From positions 1-7,527 of the forward strand of contig SXVE01000057.1 in assembly GCA_005790265.1 (NCBI GenBank): DNA of 7,527 bases, written 5' to 3'. This stretch comes from Acidobacteriota bacterium (GTDB lineage: Bacteria; Acidobacteriota; Blastocatellia; Pyrinomonadales; Pyrinomonadaceae). A model generated the notes under the pieces. The model ran no database searches. It had not been told where the DNA came from and saw only the letters and a program-made list of their open reading frames with translations. Below, in pieces: positions 1 to 6,418 of this stretch. Position 1 is the first letter of the stretch. Each line of letters opens with the position of its first letter. Both the position numbers and the translations under genes were made by a program.

Positions 1-142
1 AATGTTCGGTAGAAACAATCATTTCAATTTTCCGGGTGAAATTTGCATTCGGTAAATAAAAAACAGCTGTAAGAAACGAGTAACAAATGCGTTGGAAAAC
101 AAATCGCACAAATCATACGTCAAAGCTGGAAAAATAATTCGG

Positions 143-171
143 TTCAAAGTTGCGCGGCAAAATGATAAACT
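143..171 (+). promoter_or_regulatory. weak candidate promoter for the secreted hydrolase gene
   Basis: A TTCAAA box at 143-148 and a TAAACT box at 166-171 are separated by 17 bases. Each matches 4 of 6 positions of the sigma-70 consensus, and the start codon follows about 35 bases later. Bases 1-205 are otherwise AT-rich with no supported gene or strong hairpin. In such a background this match could be chance. Confidence 0.25.
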
Positions 172-205
172 GCCAATAAGTTCTCAATAAAAAAGTTTGA
201 AAAAA

Positions 206-1261
206 ATGAAAAAACTAATTCTCATTCTGACGCTGTTCGTTCTCTTTTTCAGCACCGTCTCGATTAACGCGCAGGAAATCGCGCAATGTACGCAATCGAA
301 AGTGACGACTTTGCCGCTCGCCGGAGATTACGGCAGTTTCGGGCAATTCGCCGTTACTTTGCAAACGGTCGCGCATCCGGACGCGGGCGCGCCGGCGCCG
401 GTTTCGGTTTTCGTTCCCGCAAATGCGACGGCGCAGAGCAAAGCGCCAGTCGTTTTTTTCGCTCACGGTTTCGGCGGCACCGATTACCGCTTTTACGAAT
501 CGCTGCTGCGGCAATTGGCGAGCAACGGCTACATCGTGGTTTTTTCGCCGTACACCGCCAATTTATTAACGGCAAATTCGACCCGCTACAATCAGCTCTG
601 GAATGGATTCGCCGCCGCCGTTAATCAATTCGGCAGCGTAATGGACACGAGCCGCGTCGGTTTCGCCGGACATTCTTACGGCGCGGGCGCAACTCCGGAA
701 ATGGCGCGGCGCGCGGTCGGACGCGGTTGGGGCGGCAACGGATTGTTTTTATTCGTGATGGCTGCTTGGTATAACTGGGGAACGAATCTGGAACAGATTC
801 CGGCGTCGGCGAAAATGGTCGTGCAGGTTTACTGGGACGACGAAACGAACGAACATCTCATTTCGCAAAACGATGTCTGGAATCGTCTGCCGCAAATTAC
901 CGAAAAGAAATGGCAGGTAATTCGCGAATCGCGCACGTCGTGCGTTTTGCGCGCCGGTCACGGCGTACCGGTGACGAACGGACTCGGACAAACATCGGCG
1001 ACGACCGACGCTTATGATGCATGGGGCGTTTGGCGGCGCATTCACGCGCTTGCCGATTATACTTTCGCCGGAAATGCGGCGGCGCGCTCCGTCGCTTTCG
1101 GAGCCGATTCTTCGATGGGCAAATGGCGCGGAATTTTCGCCGCGCGAAAAATCGCGCCGCTCGAATCTTATGATTCGCCGGTAATTAATACGCAGAGTCA
1201 ACCTGATTTTCTGTGGAGTCAGAAATGCATCTACGCGCTCGGTTCGCCATGTTCGCAATAA
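206..1261 (+). CDS. secreted alpha/beta hydrolase (chlorophyllase / dienelactone hydrolase / PETase-like fold)
   Basis: This is a predicted exported serine hydrolase of 351 residues. Residues 1-22 form a Sec-type signal peptide: Lys-Lys, a Leu/Ile/Phe core, then a likely cleavage after INA before QE. An HGFGG oxyanion-type loop lies at residues 87-91. The nucleophile elbow GHSYG is at 155-159, making Ser157 the catalytic serine. Asp211 or Asp212 in the 'YWDDE' strand end and His252 in 'AGHG' are the best triad partners. Four cysteines (28, 246, 341, 349) could form two disulfides after export. The ATG at 206 is preferred over the TTG at 197, which adds only M-K-K. Neither start has a clear Shine-Dalgarno sequence, so the start is moderately certain. 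The fold call is strong. The substrate (ester, lipid or polyester) cannot be read from sequence. The gene appears monocistronic, with its own terminator just downstream. Confidence 0.85.
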   Translation: MKKLILILTLFVLFFSTVSINAQEIAQCTQSKVTTLPLAGDYGSFGQFAVTLQTVAHPDAGAPAPVSVFVPANATAQSKAPVVFFAHGFGGTDYRFYESLLRQLASNGYIVVFSPYTANLLTANSTRYNQLWNGFAAAVNQFGSVMDTSRVGFAGHSYGAGATPEMARRAVGRGWGGNGLFLFVMAAWYNWGTNLEQIPASAKMVVQVYWDDETNEHLISQNDVWNRLPQITEKKWQVIRESRTSCVLRAGHGVPVTNGLGQTSATTDAYDAWGVWRRIHALADYTFAGNAAARSVAFGADSSMGKWRGIFAARKIAPLESYDSPVINTQSQPDFLWSQKCIYALGSPCSQ

Positions 1262-1284
1262 AAAAATCCGCACGAGTTATAACG

Positions 1285-1305
1285 GCGGTCTTTGACCGCT
1301 TTTTT
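1285..1305 (+). terminator. intrinsic terminator after the hydrolase gene
   Basis: The stem GCGGTC (1285-1290) pairs perfectly with GACCGC (1294-1299) across a TTT loop. Six Ts follow (1300-1305). It begins 24 bases after the hydrolase stop codon. The 3' part of the hairpin also holds the -35 box of the candidate serS promoter. Confidence 0.75.
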
Positions 1306-1320
1306 ATTTGCGTTGATAAT
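1292..1320 (+). promoter_or_regulatory. candidate sigma-70 promoter of serS, overlapping the terminator
   Basis: TTGACC at 1292-1297 (5 of 6 to consensus) and GATAAT at 1315-1320 (5 of 6) are separated by the optimal 17 bases. Transcription would start near 1327 and give a leader of about 36 bases before the serS ATG. That leader is too short for a T-box. It holds only a small inverted repeat (TTGCC/GGCAG type, 1331-1343) just before the ribosome binding site. Confidence 0.6.
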
Positions 1321-1345
1321 GAAACTCGTTTGCCGAACGGCAGAA

Positions 1346-1351
1346 AGAGGA
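1346..1351 (+). promoter_or_regulatory. ribosome binding site that fixes the serS start
   Basis: AGAGGA lies 11 bases before the ATG at 1363, a slightly long spacing. It supports the ATG that gives the normal SerS N-terminus ([10 protein letters not shown]). The same frame stays open upstream to 1213, but that part overlaps the hydrolase gene, the terminator and the promoter, so it is not coding. Confidence 0.55.
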
Positions 1352-1362
1352 AATTTACAAAA

Positions 1363-2652
1363 ATGCTTGATTTACATTACGTCAGAGAAAATTTGGAAAC
1401 CGTCAAAAAAGCGCTCAAAAATCGCAATTTTCCGGTTGATTTGTTGAACGAATTCGCCGCGCTTGACGCCGAACGCCGCCGCATTATCGGCGAAGCGGAC
1501 AATATCAATCAAACGCGCAATAGTTCGAGCAAGGAAATCGGCGCATTGATGCAGACGGGAAAACGCGAAGAAGCCGAAGCGAAAAAAAAGGAAATCGCCG
1601 GACTAAAAGACAAGCAATCCGAACTCGAACACCAGCGCGACGCGGCGGAAAATGCGATGCGCGATCTGCTTTCGCATCTGCCGAACATTCCGGCGAACGA
1701 TGTTCCGGTCGGCGCGGACGAAGCGGCAAACGTCGAAATTCGCCGCTGGGGAACGCCGCGAAAATTTGATTTTGCGGTGAAAGATCACGTTGACCTAGGC
1801 GAAACTCTGAGGATTCTCGATTTGGAGCGCGCGACGAAAATCGCCGGTTCGCGGTTTGCGATTCTTAACGGCGCGGGCGCGCGACTTGAACGCGCGCTAA
1901 TCAATTTTATGCTCGACGTGCACACGACCGAACACAATTACACGGAAACTTTGCCGCCTTTTCTGGTCAATCGCAAATCGCTTTTTGGCACCAATCAACT
2001 GCCGAAATTTGAAGAAGATTTGTTTCACATCAAAGACGAAAGGGAATTCGCGCTGATTCCGACGGCGGAAGTTCCGGTCACGAATTATCACGCCGAAGAA
2101 ATTCTCGACGCGAAAGATTTGCCGAAATATTACGCCGCTTACACGCCATGTTTTCGTTCGGAAGCGGGAAGTTACGGGCGCGACACGCGCGGTTTGATTC
2201 GGCAGCATCAATTTGAAAAAGTCGAACTCGTCAAATTATCTCTGCCGGAAAATTCCGCCGAAGAACACGAGAAATTAACCGCGAACGCCGAGCGAATTTT
2301 GCAGTTGCTCGAACTGCCGTATCGCACGGTCGTTCTTTCAACCGGCGATATGGGATTCGGCGCGCGCAAAACTTACGACATCGAAGTCTGGCTGCCGTCG
2401 CAGGAAACTTTTCGCGAGATTTCAAGCTGTTCCAACTGCGGCGATTTTCAGGCGCGGCGAATGAATCTCAGATTTCGGCGTTCGGGCGGCGCGAAACCGG
2501 AATTCGTTCATACGCTCAACGGTTCCGGTTTGGCGGTCGGCAGAACGTGGATTGCGGTGCTCGAAAATTACCAGCAAGCGGACGGTTCGGTTATTATTCC
2601 TGAAGTTCTGCGCCGTTATATGAACGGACTGGAAAAAATTGAACTTGGTTAA
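1363..2652 (+). CDS. serS: seryl-tRNA synthetase
   Basis: This cytoplasmic class II aminoacyl-tRNA synthetase charges tRNA-Ser (and tRNA-Sec where present) with serine using ATP. The product is 429 residues, normal for bacterial SerS. Residues 1-105 are the charged helical arm that contacts the long variable arm of tRNA-Ser. Motif 1 spans about 178-199 and ends in the family proline region (LPPF). The serine-pocket segment TAEVPVTN is at 234-241. Motif 2 includes FRSE (264-267) and runs through the [16 protein letters not shown] stretch. The [23 protein letters not shown] segment (327-345) is followed by [15 protein letters not shown]. Motif 3 is GLAVGRT (389-395), with the ATP-contacting arginine at 394. 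All expected catalytic motifs are intact, so this looks like the housekeeping enzyme. It is probably transcribed alone from the promoter at 1292-1320 and ends at the hairpin at 2692-2734. Confidence 0.97.
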   Translation: MLDLHYVRENLETVKKALKNRNFPVDLLNEFAALDAERRRIIGEADNINQTRNSSSKEIGALMQTGKREEAEAKKKEIAGLKDKQSELEHQRDAAENAMRDLLSHLPNIPANDVPVGADEAANVEIRRWGTPRKFDFAVKDHVDLGETLRILDLERATKIAGSRFAILNGAGARLERALINFMLDVHTTEHNYTETLPPFLVNRKSLFGTNQLPKFEEDLFHIKDEREFALIPTAEVPVTNYHAEEILDAKDLPKYYAAYTPCFRSEAGSYGRDTRGLIRQHQFEKVELVKLSLPENSAEEHEKLTANAERILQLLELPYRTVVLSTGDMGFGARKTYDIEVWLPSQETFREISSCSNCGDFQARRMNLRFRRSGGAKPEFVHTLNGSGLAVGRTWIAVLENYQQADGSVIIPEVLRRYMNGLEKIELG

Positions 2653-2691
2653 AGTAAAGGTTCCGGTTTTTATTACCGATTTTCTCCGAAG

Positions 2692-2734
2692 AAAAAAGGA
2701 GCGCGAAACTTTTATAATTTCGCGCTCCTTTTTT
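2692..2734. terminator. bidirectional intrinsic terminator between serS and the convergent DUF3618 gene
   Basis: A perfect 17-bp inverted repeat (2692-2708 with 2718-2734) encloses a 9-base AT-rich loop. The GC core is GGAGCGCG/CGCGCTCC. It is flanked by A6 on the left and T6 on the right, so the RNA from either strand ends in a U-run. It lies 40 bases after the serS stop and 23 bases beyond the stop of the minus-strand cluster. Confidence 0.9.
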
Positions 2735-2756
2735 CTTTAGTGATTTTAATCAGCGA

Positions 2757-3968
2757 TTAAAGTTTTGTTCCGGCGTTCGGCGTATTACCGCTCGCTCCGC
2801 TTTTGGGCTTATCGCTTTTGTCGTTTTTGTCGCTGCTTTCGCCGCTTGCTGCCGCGTTCGTCAAGCCTTGTTTTTCGGCTTGATCGGCAACCGTGCGTTT
2901 GGTTTCATCAACTGCGTGACGAACTTCGTCGCCGATTGTTTTTTGCGCTTCGCCCGCAACCTGCTTGACTCGGTCAATCAAATCGCCCGCCGCTTCCTGC
3001 GCTTTCGACATCAGATTATTTCTCGCCTCGCCCATTAATTGTCCTTCATAACGCGTCGAAGGAATGGACAAACCGACTGCCGCGCCGACGGCAAGCGCCA
3101 CTGCTCCGATTGCCAGCGGGTTTTCGTCAATATAATAATCGTATTGTTCGCGCGCCTGCGAACCCAAATCACCGACTTTTTCATAAGTCTTTCCGGCAAC
3201 GTCAGCTACGCTCGAATATGCGCTCGAAGCCGCGCCGGAAACTCCTTCATACGCCGAGCTTGCCGCGCCGCTTACGCCGTCGTAAGCCGTGCTCGCCGCA
3301 TCAGTGACACTGCCGTAAGCGCTGTCGGCGACTTGCGCCGCACTGCCGTAAGCGCTGCTTGCCGTGCCGCTGATTTTCTCCTGCGCCGATCTAAAAGTTG
3401 ATCTGTTTGATCGTCCGCGTCCGTAATCGCCGCGCTCGTTACCCTCGTGGTCTTCGTCGCTGTAACGATAACTGTATTTCGGACGTTTGCTGCCGTATGC
3501 GCTTTGATAAGCTAACAGTCCGACGCCGAGACCGATTAAAATCATCGGGAACGGATTGTCCTTCGCCACTCGTCCCGCTTCTGTTTTTGATAATTCTCGT
3601 CCTGCTTTTTTCATAAATTCACCCACCTTTCCAAAAGTTGCGCCGTAAACGGAATCTTTCGCCGTTTCGTAAACGCTGGTTATTTGCTCTGAAACCTGTT
3701 CCTTAACTTGCTCGGAAATATTGGCAATGCTTAATTTTTCCTGAATTGCGTCAATCGTTTCGCTCATCTGACTGCGAGTTTCGACTATTTGACTGCGAAT
3801 CTGCTCGGTATCACCCGTCGTCAAATCATCGCTGACAGAAGCATCGTTTGTTGAAATCGAATAGTCGTCACTTTGCGCATCGAGGTAATTATCCTGTCTC
3901 GCGCCTTGAAGTGTCGAAACCGCATCAGGTTCATTGATATTTTCTAGCTCACTTGATTTTTCAGCCAT
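2757..3968 (-). CDS. DUF3618-domain membrane protein with an 11-residue repeat array
   Basis: The product is 403 residues and has no established enzymatic role. An acidic, Ser/Asp-rich N-terminus (1-53) leads into a DUF3618-type helix (about 54-80, TEQIRSQIVETRSQM...). A charged amphipathic helix (81-136) follows, then a first hydrophobic segment beginning D-NPFP (137-154). A Tyr/Arg/Gly-rich linker covers 160-192. Seven tandem 11-residue units with the pattern (S/T)A-Y-x-x-V-x-x-A-A-(S/x) occupy 194-270. A second NP-led hydrophobic segment, rich in Ala/Gly/Val, is at 283-303. The end is a long amphipathic helix (307-368) plus a polar Ser/Lys/Asp tail. DUF3618 proteins are typically coded beside holin-family proteins, as here. 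The start is fixed by a perfect AAGGAGG inside the preceding gene. I infer a peripheral or integral membrane scaffold active under stress; function is unknown. Confidence 0.9.
   Translation of the reverse strand: MAEKSSELENINEPDAVSTLQGARQDNYLDAQSDDYSISTNDASVSDDLTTGDTEQIRSQIVETRSQMSETIDAIQEKLSIANISEQVKEQVSEQITSVYETAKDSVYGATFGKVGEFMKKAGRELSKTEAGRVAKDNPFPMILIGLGVGLLAYQSAYGSKRPKYSYRYSDEDHEGNERGDYGRGRSNRSTFRSAQEKISGTASSAYGSAAQVADSAYGSVTDAASTAYDGVSGAASSAYEGVSGAASSAYSSVADVAGKTYEKVGDLGSQAREQYDYYIDENPLAIGAVALAVGAAVGLSIPSTRYEGQLMGEARNNLMSKAQEAAGDLIDRVKQVAGEAQKTIGDEVRHAVDETKRTVADQAEKQGLTNAAASGESSDKNDKSDKPKSGASGNTPNAGTKL
3159..3389 (-). repeat. seven-copy 33-base coding repeat (11-residue units)
   Basis: The repeat covers residues 194-270 of the DUF3618 protein. 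Units include SAYGSVTDAAS, TAYDGVSGAAS and SAYEGVSGAAS, with more diverged first (SAQEKISGTAS) and last (KTYEKVGDLGS) units. An 11-residue period is typical of membrane-binding amphipathic helices (synuclein, perilipin, apolipoprotein) and group 3 LEA proteins. The two closest units (residues 227-237 and 238-248) share 9 of 11 residues, yet 7 of those 9 use different codons. The similarity is therefore maintained at protein level and is not a recent DNA duplication. Confidence 0.85.
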
Positions 3969-4369
3969 TGTGCGTCCTCCTTGATTGTTTCAACTGTTTC
4001 GCGCGGTGTCAGATTCATATTCTTCAAAGCGGAAATCGCCGAAGAAATCAATAAAAACGCAATTATCCCGATGGCGATACCGACAATCAGAGCCGCCGCC
4101 CATGCCGGAATAACATAACTCAAGCCGATAATAACTGCGGCGATAATCGAAAGAAGCGCAGCATAACCGACCGCTCCGCCGACAACCAAATAACCGATAT
4201 TCTTCCCGGCTTTAGTTGCTTTCTGCGTTAACTCGGTTTGCGCCAGCGCTACTTCCTGCCGCACTAAAGTGCTGGTTTCAGATGCCAGTTCGGAAAATAA
4301 ATCGCCGAGGCTGCGTTCTTCTTTAACGGCGGTCGTTGTTTCGTTTCTTGCTATTTGCTGTTGTGCCAT
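3944..4369 (-). CDS. Phage_holin_3_6 (holin superfamily III, DUF1469-type) membrane protein
   Basis: A small inner-membrane protein of 141 residues. The N-terminal cytosolic segment SLGDLFSELASETSTLVRQE (20-39) with the following ALAQTEL is the family signature. Two long hydrophobic helices follow at about 58-86 and 89-113, joined by a tight Pro-containing turn (VIPAW). The C-terminal LTPRETVETIKEDAQWLK (120-137) matches the family's conserved tail before the stop. AGGAGGT lies 7 bases before the ATG. The stop codon lies 25 bases inside the next gene, whose Shine-Dalgarno sequence is therefore within this one, suggesting translational coupling. No endolysin, capsid or integrase gene lies nearby. 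Members of this family are common chromosomal genes next to DUF3618 and DUF883/YqjD-like genes, so the holin name should not be read as lysis function. Confidence 0.92.
   Translation of the reverse strand: MAQQQIARNETTTAVKEERSLGDLFSELASETSTLVRQEVALAQTELTQKATKAGKNIGYLVVGGAVGYAALLSIIAAVIIGLSYVIPAWAAALIVGIAIGIIAFLLISSAISALKNMNLTPRETVETIKEDAQWLKNQVS
3976..3982 (-). promoter_or_regulatory. strong ribosome binding site inside the holin-family gene
   Basis: The minus strand reads AAGGAGG followed by 7 bases and the ATG of the DUF3618 gene (ATG at 3966-3968). The site lies within the last codons of the upstream coding region. Ribosomes finishing the holin-family gene would keep it exposed and could re-initiate. 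Confidence 0.8.
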
Positions 4370-4388
4370 TTTCGTAACCTCCTAGCTT

Positions 4389-5216
4389 CTATGAAGGATT
4401 CGCCGTTGTTTTATCGCCTGTCGCCGATTTTTTCTCAGTCGAATTCAAGTCTGATTTAAAGGAACTCGAACTGCCTAAATTTGAGCTCGAATCAGTTGCG
4501 CCCGGACTGGTGTTGCCGGTCGCCGATGACGACGCGCCGGTGGCAGAAATTCCGCTCGTTCCCGTTCCGGTTGAACCGACGCCGATTCCGCGATTGCTGC
4601 CCGATGTATTACTGCGAAAAGATTTACCCGAGTTTTTATTTCCCGCACCGTAATTAGAACTATACGAAGAATTTGAGTTGGAACTTTTCAAAAAGCGAGC
4701 CAACAAAATTCCCGCCGCGAAAGCGCCGCCGATGAAAACTGCAGGATTACGACGCGCAAATTTCTCGACATCTTTGACCATTGCGCGCACATCGTTGCGT
4801 TCAAAATACTGCGAAATCTGCTCAACTTGATTAGCCAATGTGTCGCTGTATTTAGCCGCAGTATCGGTCACGCCGGTTTGCTCGTCAGTTTCGCGAAGCG
4901 TCGAGCTGACTTGACGAATTGTATCGGCAACCGACGTTAATCCGCTAGCTAAATCAGTTTTTTTCTCTTCGATTGTCGTCGTCGCTTTTTCCGCCGCAAC
5001 GCCGTAAGCCTGACCGGCAGTGCTTTTCGCCTGGTCAACCAAACCGCGCGCTGTTTCTTTCACCGAATCAGTATTTACGCTACTCAGCAAACCGCCTGAT
5101 TTGTCTTCGGCAGATTGTGCAGAGGCTCCTGAAATATCTTTTGATTTGTCGCCGCTGCCACCAAATTTTTCTGTTGGCGATGTGTTTTGTAAATCTTTAT
5201 TTTTTTCGTCAATCAT
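4389..5216 (-). CDS. single-span membrane protein, DUF883/YqjD-like anchor with a Ser/Gly-rich tail
   Basis: First gene of the three-gene cluster, 275 residues, with no catalytic motif. Residues 1-50 are polar and acidic. Residues 51-110 have hydrophobic side chains at 3-4 spacing (52, 56, 59, 63, 67, 70, 74, 78, then 89-107), which predicts a long amphipathic or coiled-coil helix. Residues 116-155 are a second charged helix. RRNPAVFIGGAFAAGILLARFL (156-177) is one glycine-rich membrane span of the kind that ends ElaB/YqjD/DUF883 proteins. The last 98 residues (178-275) are almost entirely Ser, Thr, Gly, Asn and Ala and look disordered. Unlike YqjD, the anchor is therefore not C-terminal. QAYGVAAEKA (69-78) resembles the SAYGSAAQVA unit of the downstream DUF3618 protein. 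AAGGGG lies 7 bases before the ATG. The holin-family gene starts 19 bases after the stop. Family assignment is tentative. Confidence 0.85.
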   Translation of the reverse strand: MIDEKNKDLQNTSPTEKFGGSGDKSKDISGASAQSAEDKSGGLLSSVNTDSVKETARGLVDQAKSTAGQAYGVAAEKATTTIEEKKTDLASGLTSVADTIRQVSSTLRETDEQTGVTDTAAKYSDTLANQVEQISQYFERNDVRAMVKDVEKFARRNPAVFIGGAFAAGILLARFLKSSNSNSSYSSNYGAGNKNSGKSFRSNTSGSNRGIGVGSTGTGTSGISATGASSSATGNTSPGATDSSSNLGSSSSFKSDLNSTEKKSATGDKTTANPS

Positions 5217-5269
5217 AGTTTCACCCCTTTCTCGAATTTTTAAATTTCCTCAATTTTTCACCGTCGCAC

Positions 5270-5297
5270 ATTATACAAAAACATCCGAAGTTATTAA
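5270..5297 (-). promoter_or_regulatory. candidate sigma-70 promoter of the three-gene membrane cluster
   Basis: Read on the minus strand, TTAATA (5292-5297; 4 of 6) and a perfect TATAAT (5270-5275) are separated by 16 bases. The start would be near 5263, giving a leader of about 47 bases before the ATG at 5216. The rest of the 5217-5457 gap holds the terminator of the neighbouring gene and AT-rich sequence without further clear signals. Confidence 0.55.
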
Positions 5298-5391
5298 GTC
5301 TGTATTCAGACATTAGCAAAACCGAAATTCTTTGTTTTTATGCAACGATCTTCTACTCAATAATTTATAAATATATGTGTCTTATCGAAAA

Positions 5392-5425
5392 CAACGGCAA
5401 GTCCCAAAATCAAGACTTACCGTTG
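5392..5425 (-). terminator. intrinsic terminator of the exported two-domain protein gene
   Basis: Arms 5392-5403 and 5414-5425 form a 12-bp stem with a 10-base loop. On the plus strand one position is a C/A mismatch. In minus-strand RNA the same position is a G-U wobble, so the stem is complete only in that orientation. A short run of four Us follows on the minus strand, so efficiency may be moderate. It lies 33 bases past the stop codon and isolates this gene from the membrane cluster. Confidence 0.7.
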
Positions 5426-5457
5426 CAGTTCAAAGACAGATCAACTGATTCGCCGTA

Positions 5458-6405
5458 TTACAAACGTCCAAACGGTGCATAAACCGTTCCAGTCGGCTGC
5501 AAAACGTCTTTTTCTTCAAGCGTTACAAACAAACCGAAATCGCTCAATGCCGTTTCGCCGCGAATTTCGGATTCCTGACGTTCGCCGGTATTAATAATCT
5601 GTCCGATTTTTGTGTATTCTTTAGCTGGTGAAACAGCCCACAGCACAAAACGTCTCTGTTTCGGCGCCAATTTCATATCGTCAAAACGCATTTTGATTTT
5701 GGTCACGCCCTGCTTGCTGTTGTCAATGTATGCTTTGCCCTTTAAGCCCTGCAATTCACCGGCAAAATTAACGCGAATTTCTGATTCCCCTTTCTCAAAA
5801 CCACTGATTCCGAGCAGCGGAACGTTGTAAGGCGATGCGACACCGGCACCGACTCCAACTTGTTTTTCCATTGAATTCGGCGTTGAAGTTCTCGTCGGAA
5901 CAACGGCATAACCGGTTGGAACTGCGCTGCGAAATACGACCGGTGTTGTCGGATCAATCGCTTTTAATCCTTCGTTCGGCGAAAGAACAAGCATAAATTG
6001 ATTCATCGGAGTCGTGAATTCTGCTTTTGCTACACCGTTTGTGACAGTCACAGGACCGAGCAAAGTCGGCGCACCTGACGGATCAATTGCGTATGCATAG
6101 AAACTTTTCGCTTCGCCGGTAACGCCGTTTAAGTCAACGTAAACTTTCGTTCCGTCGCTCATACGCATCACTCGCGCTAAACCTTTCGCACCAGACATCG
6201 AAAGCGGTGTCAGATCAACCGTAACTTCTTTGCCGACCGGATATTCGATGACCGAATAAGAACCGTCGGCATTTTGGACAACTTCAGTTTTGGTTAAAGT
6301 TGTTGTCGTCGTTTGGGTTGAATCTTGAGCGAATGCTCCGGTTGAAAATACAGCCGTCAATAATAATCCACCACTAATTTTCAAGATATTTGTCGTTTTT
6401 TTCAT
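5458..6405 (-). CDS. exported protein with two related beta-rich domains (RskA C-terminal-like), function unknown
   Basis: The product is 315 residues. A signal peptide covers 1-26 (MKKTTNILKI start, hydrophobic core, AFA cleavage before Q27). A Thr-rich stretch (31-40) follows. Two halves resemble each other: about 75-145 ('DGTKVYVDLNGV', then SFYAYAIDPSGAPTLLG and ending NQFMLVLS) and about 220-297 ('TKIKMRFDDMKL', then RRFVLWAVSPAKEYTKIG and ending SDFGLFVTLE). The YxxWAVxPxG...LG...DFGLFV pattern recalls the extracytoplasmic beta domain of RskA-type anti-sigma factors and secreted acidobacterial proteins built from it. There is no helix that would bind a sigma factor, so it is not itself an anti-sigma factor. 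The ATG at 6405 is preferred because AAGGGAGG lies 5 bases upstream and the signal peptide begins there; the frame is open 26 codons further. Likely periplasmic or secreted, ligand unknown. Confidence 0.88.
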   Translation of the reverse strand: MKKTTNILKISGGLLLTAVFSTGAFAQDSTQTTTTTLTKTEVVQNADGSYSVIEYPVGKEVTVDLTPLSMSGAKGLARVMRMSDGTKVYVDLNGVTGEAKSFYAYAIDPSGAPTLLGPVTVTNGVAKAEFTTPMNQFMLVLSPNEGLKAIDPTTPVVFRSAVPTGYAVVPTRTSTPNSMEKQVGVGAGVASPYNVPLLGISGFEKGESEIRVNFAGELQGLKGKAYIDNSKQGVTKIKMRFDDMKLAPKQRRFVLWAVSPAKEYTKIGQIINTGERQESEIRGETALSDFGLFVTLEEKDVLQPTGTVYAPFGRL

Positions 6406-6410
6406 AAAAA

Positions 6411-6418
6411 CCTCCCTT
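6411..6418 (-). promoter_or_regulatory. ribosome binding site deciding the start of the exported protein
   Basis: The minus strand reads AAGGGAGG, five Ts, then ATG at 6403-6405. This rules against the in-frame ATG at 6481-6483, which has no such site and would bury the signal peptide. Upstream (6419-6612) is AT-rich, with a short inverted repeat TTAAGT-TTT-ACTTAA at 6502-6516 and a direct repeat TCGTTG at 6456-6461 and 6468-6473. I see no convincing promoter and no hairpin terminator there for the oxidoreductase gene. Confidence 0.75.

Noticed and set aside
197..205. TTG start giving three extra residues for the hydrolase
   Set aside because: No ribosome site favours it, and the ATG at 206 gives a standard MKK signal peptide start.
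749..1273. Antisense open frame across the hydrolase gene, and similar Arg-rich frames over serS and the DUF3618 gene
   Set aside because: They are Arg-rich shadows of GC-rich codons in real genes, without domains or ribosome sites.
1213..1362. 50-codon N-terminal extension of SerS
   Set aside because: It overlaps the hydrolase coding region, the terminator and the likely promoter, and known SerS proteins begin at the [14 protein letters not shown] sequence.
1306..1362. T-box or other riboswitch before serS
   Set aside because: The leader is only about 36 bases and lacks T-box elements.
3159..3389. CRISPR-like array, from the 33-base periodic sequence
   Set aside because: The period is an in-frame coding repeat with no spacers, and the DNA copies are diverged.
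3944..4369. Prophage or phage lysis cassette, from the holin-family match
   Set aside because: No endolysin, structural, integrase or attachment features are nearby, and this holin superfamily is common in non-phage chromosomal clusters with DUF3618 genes.
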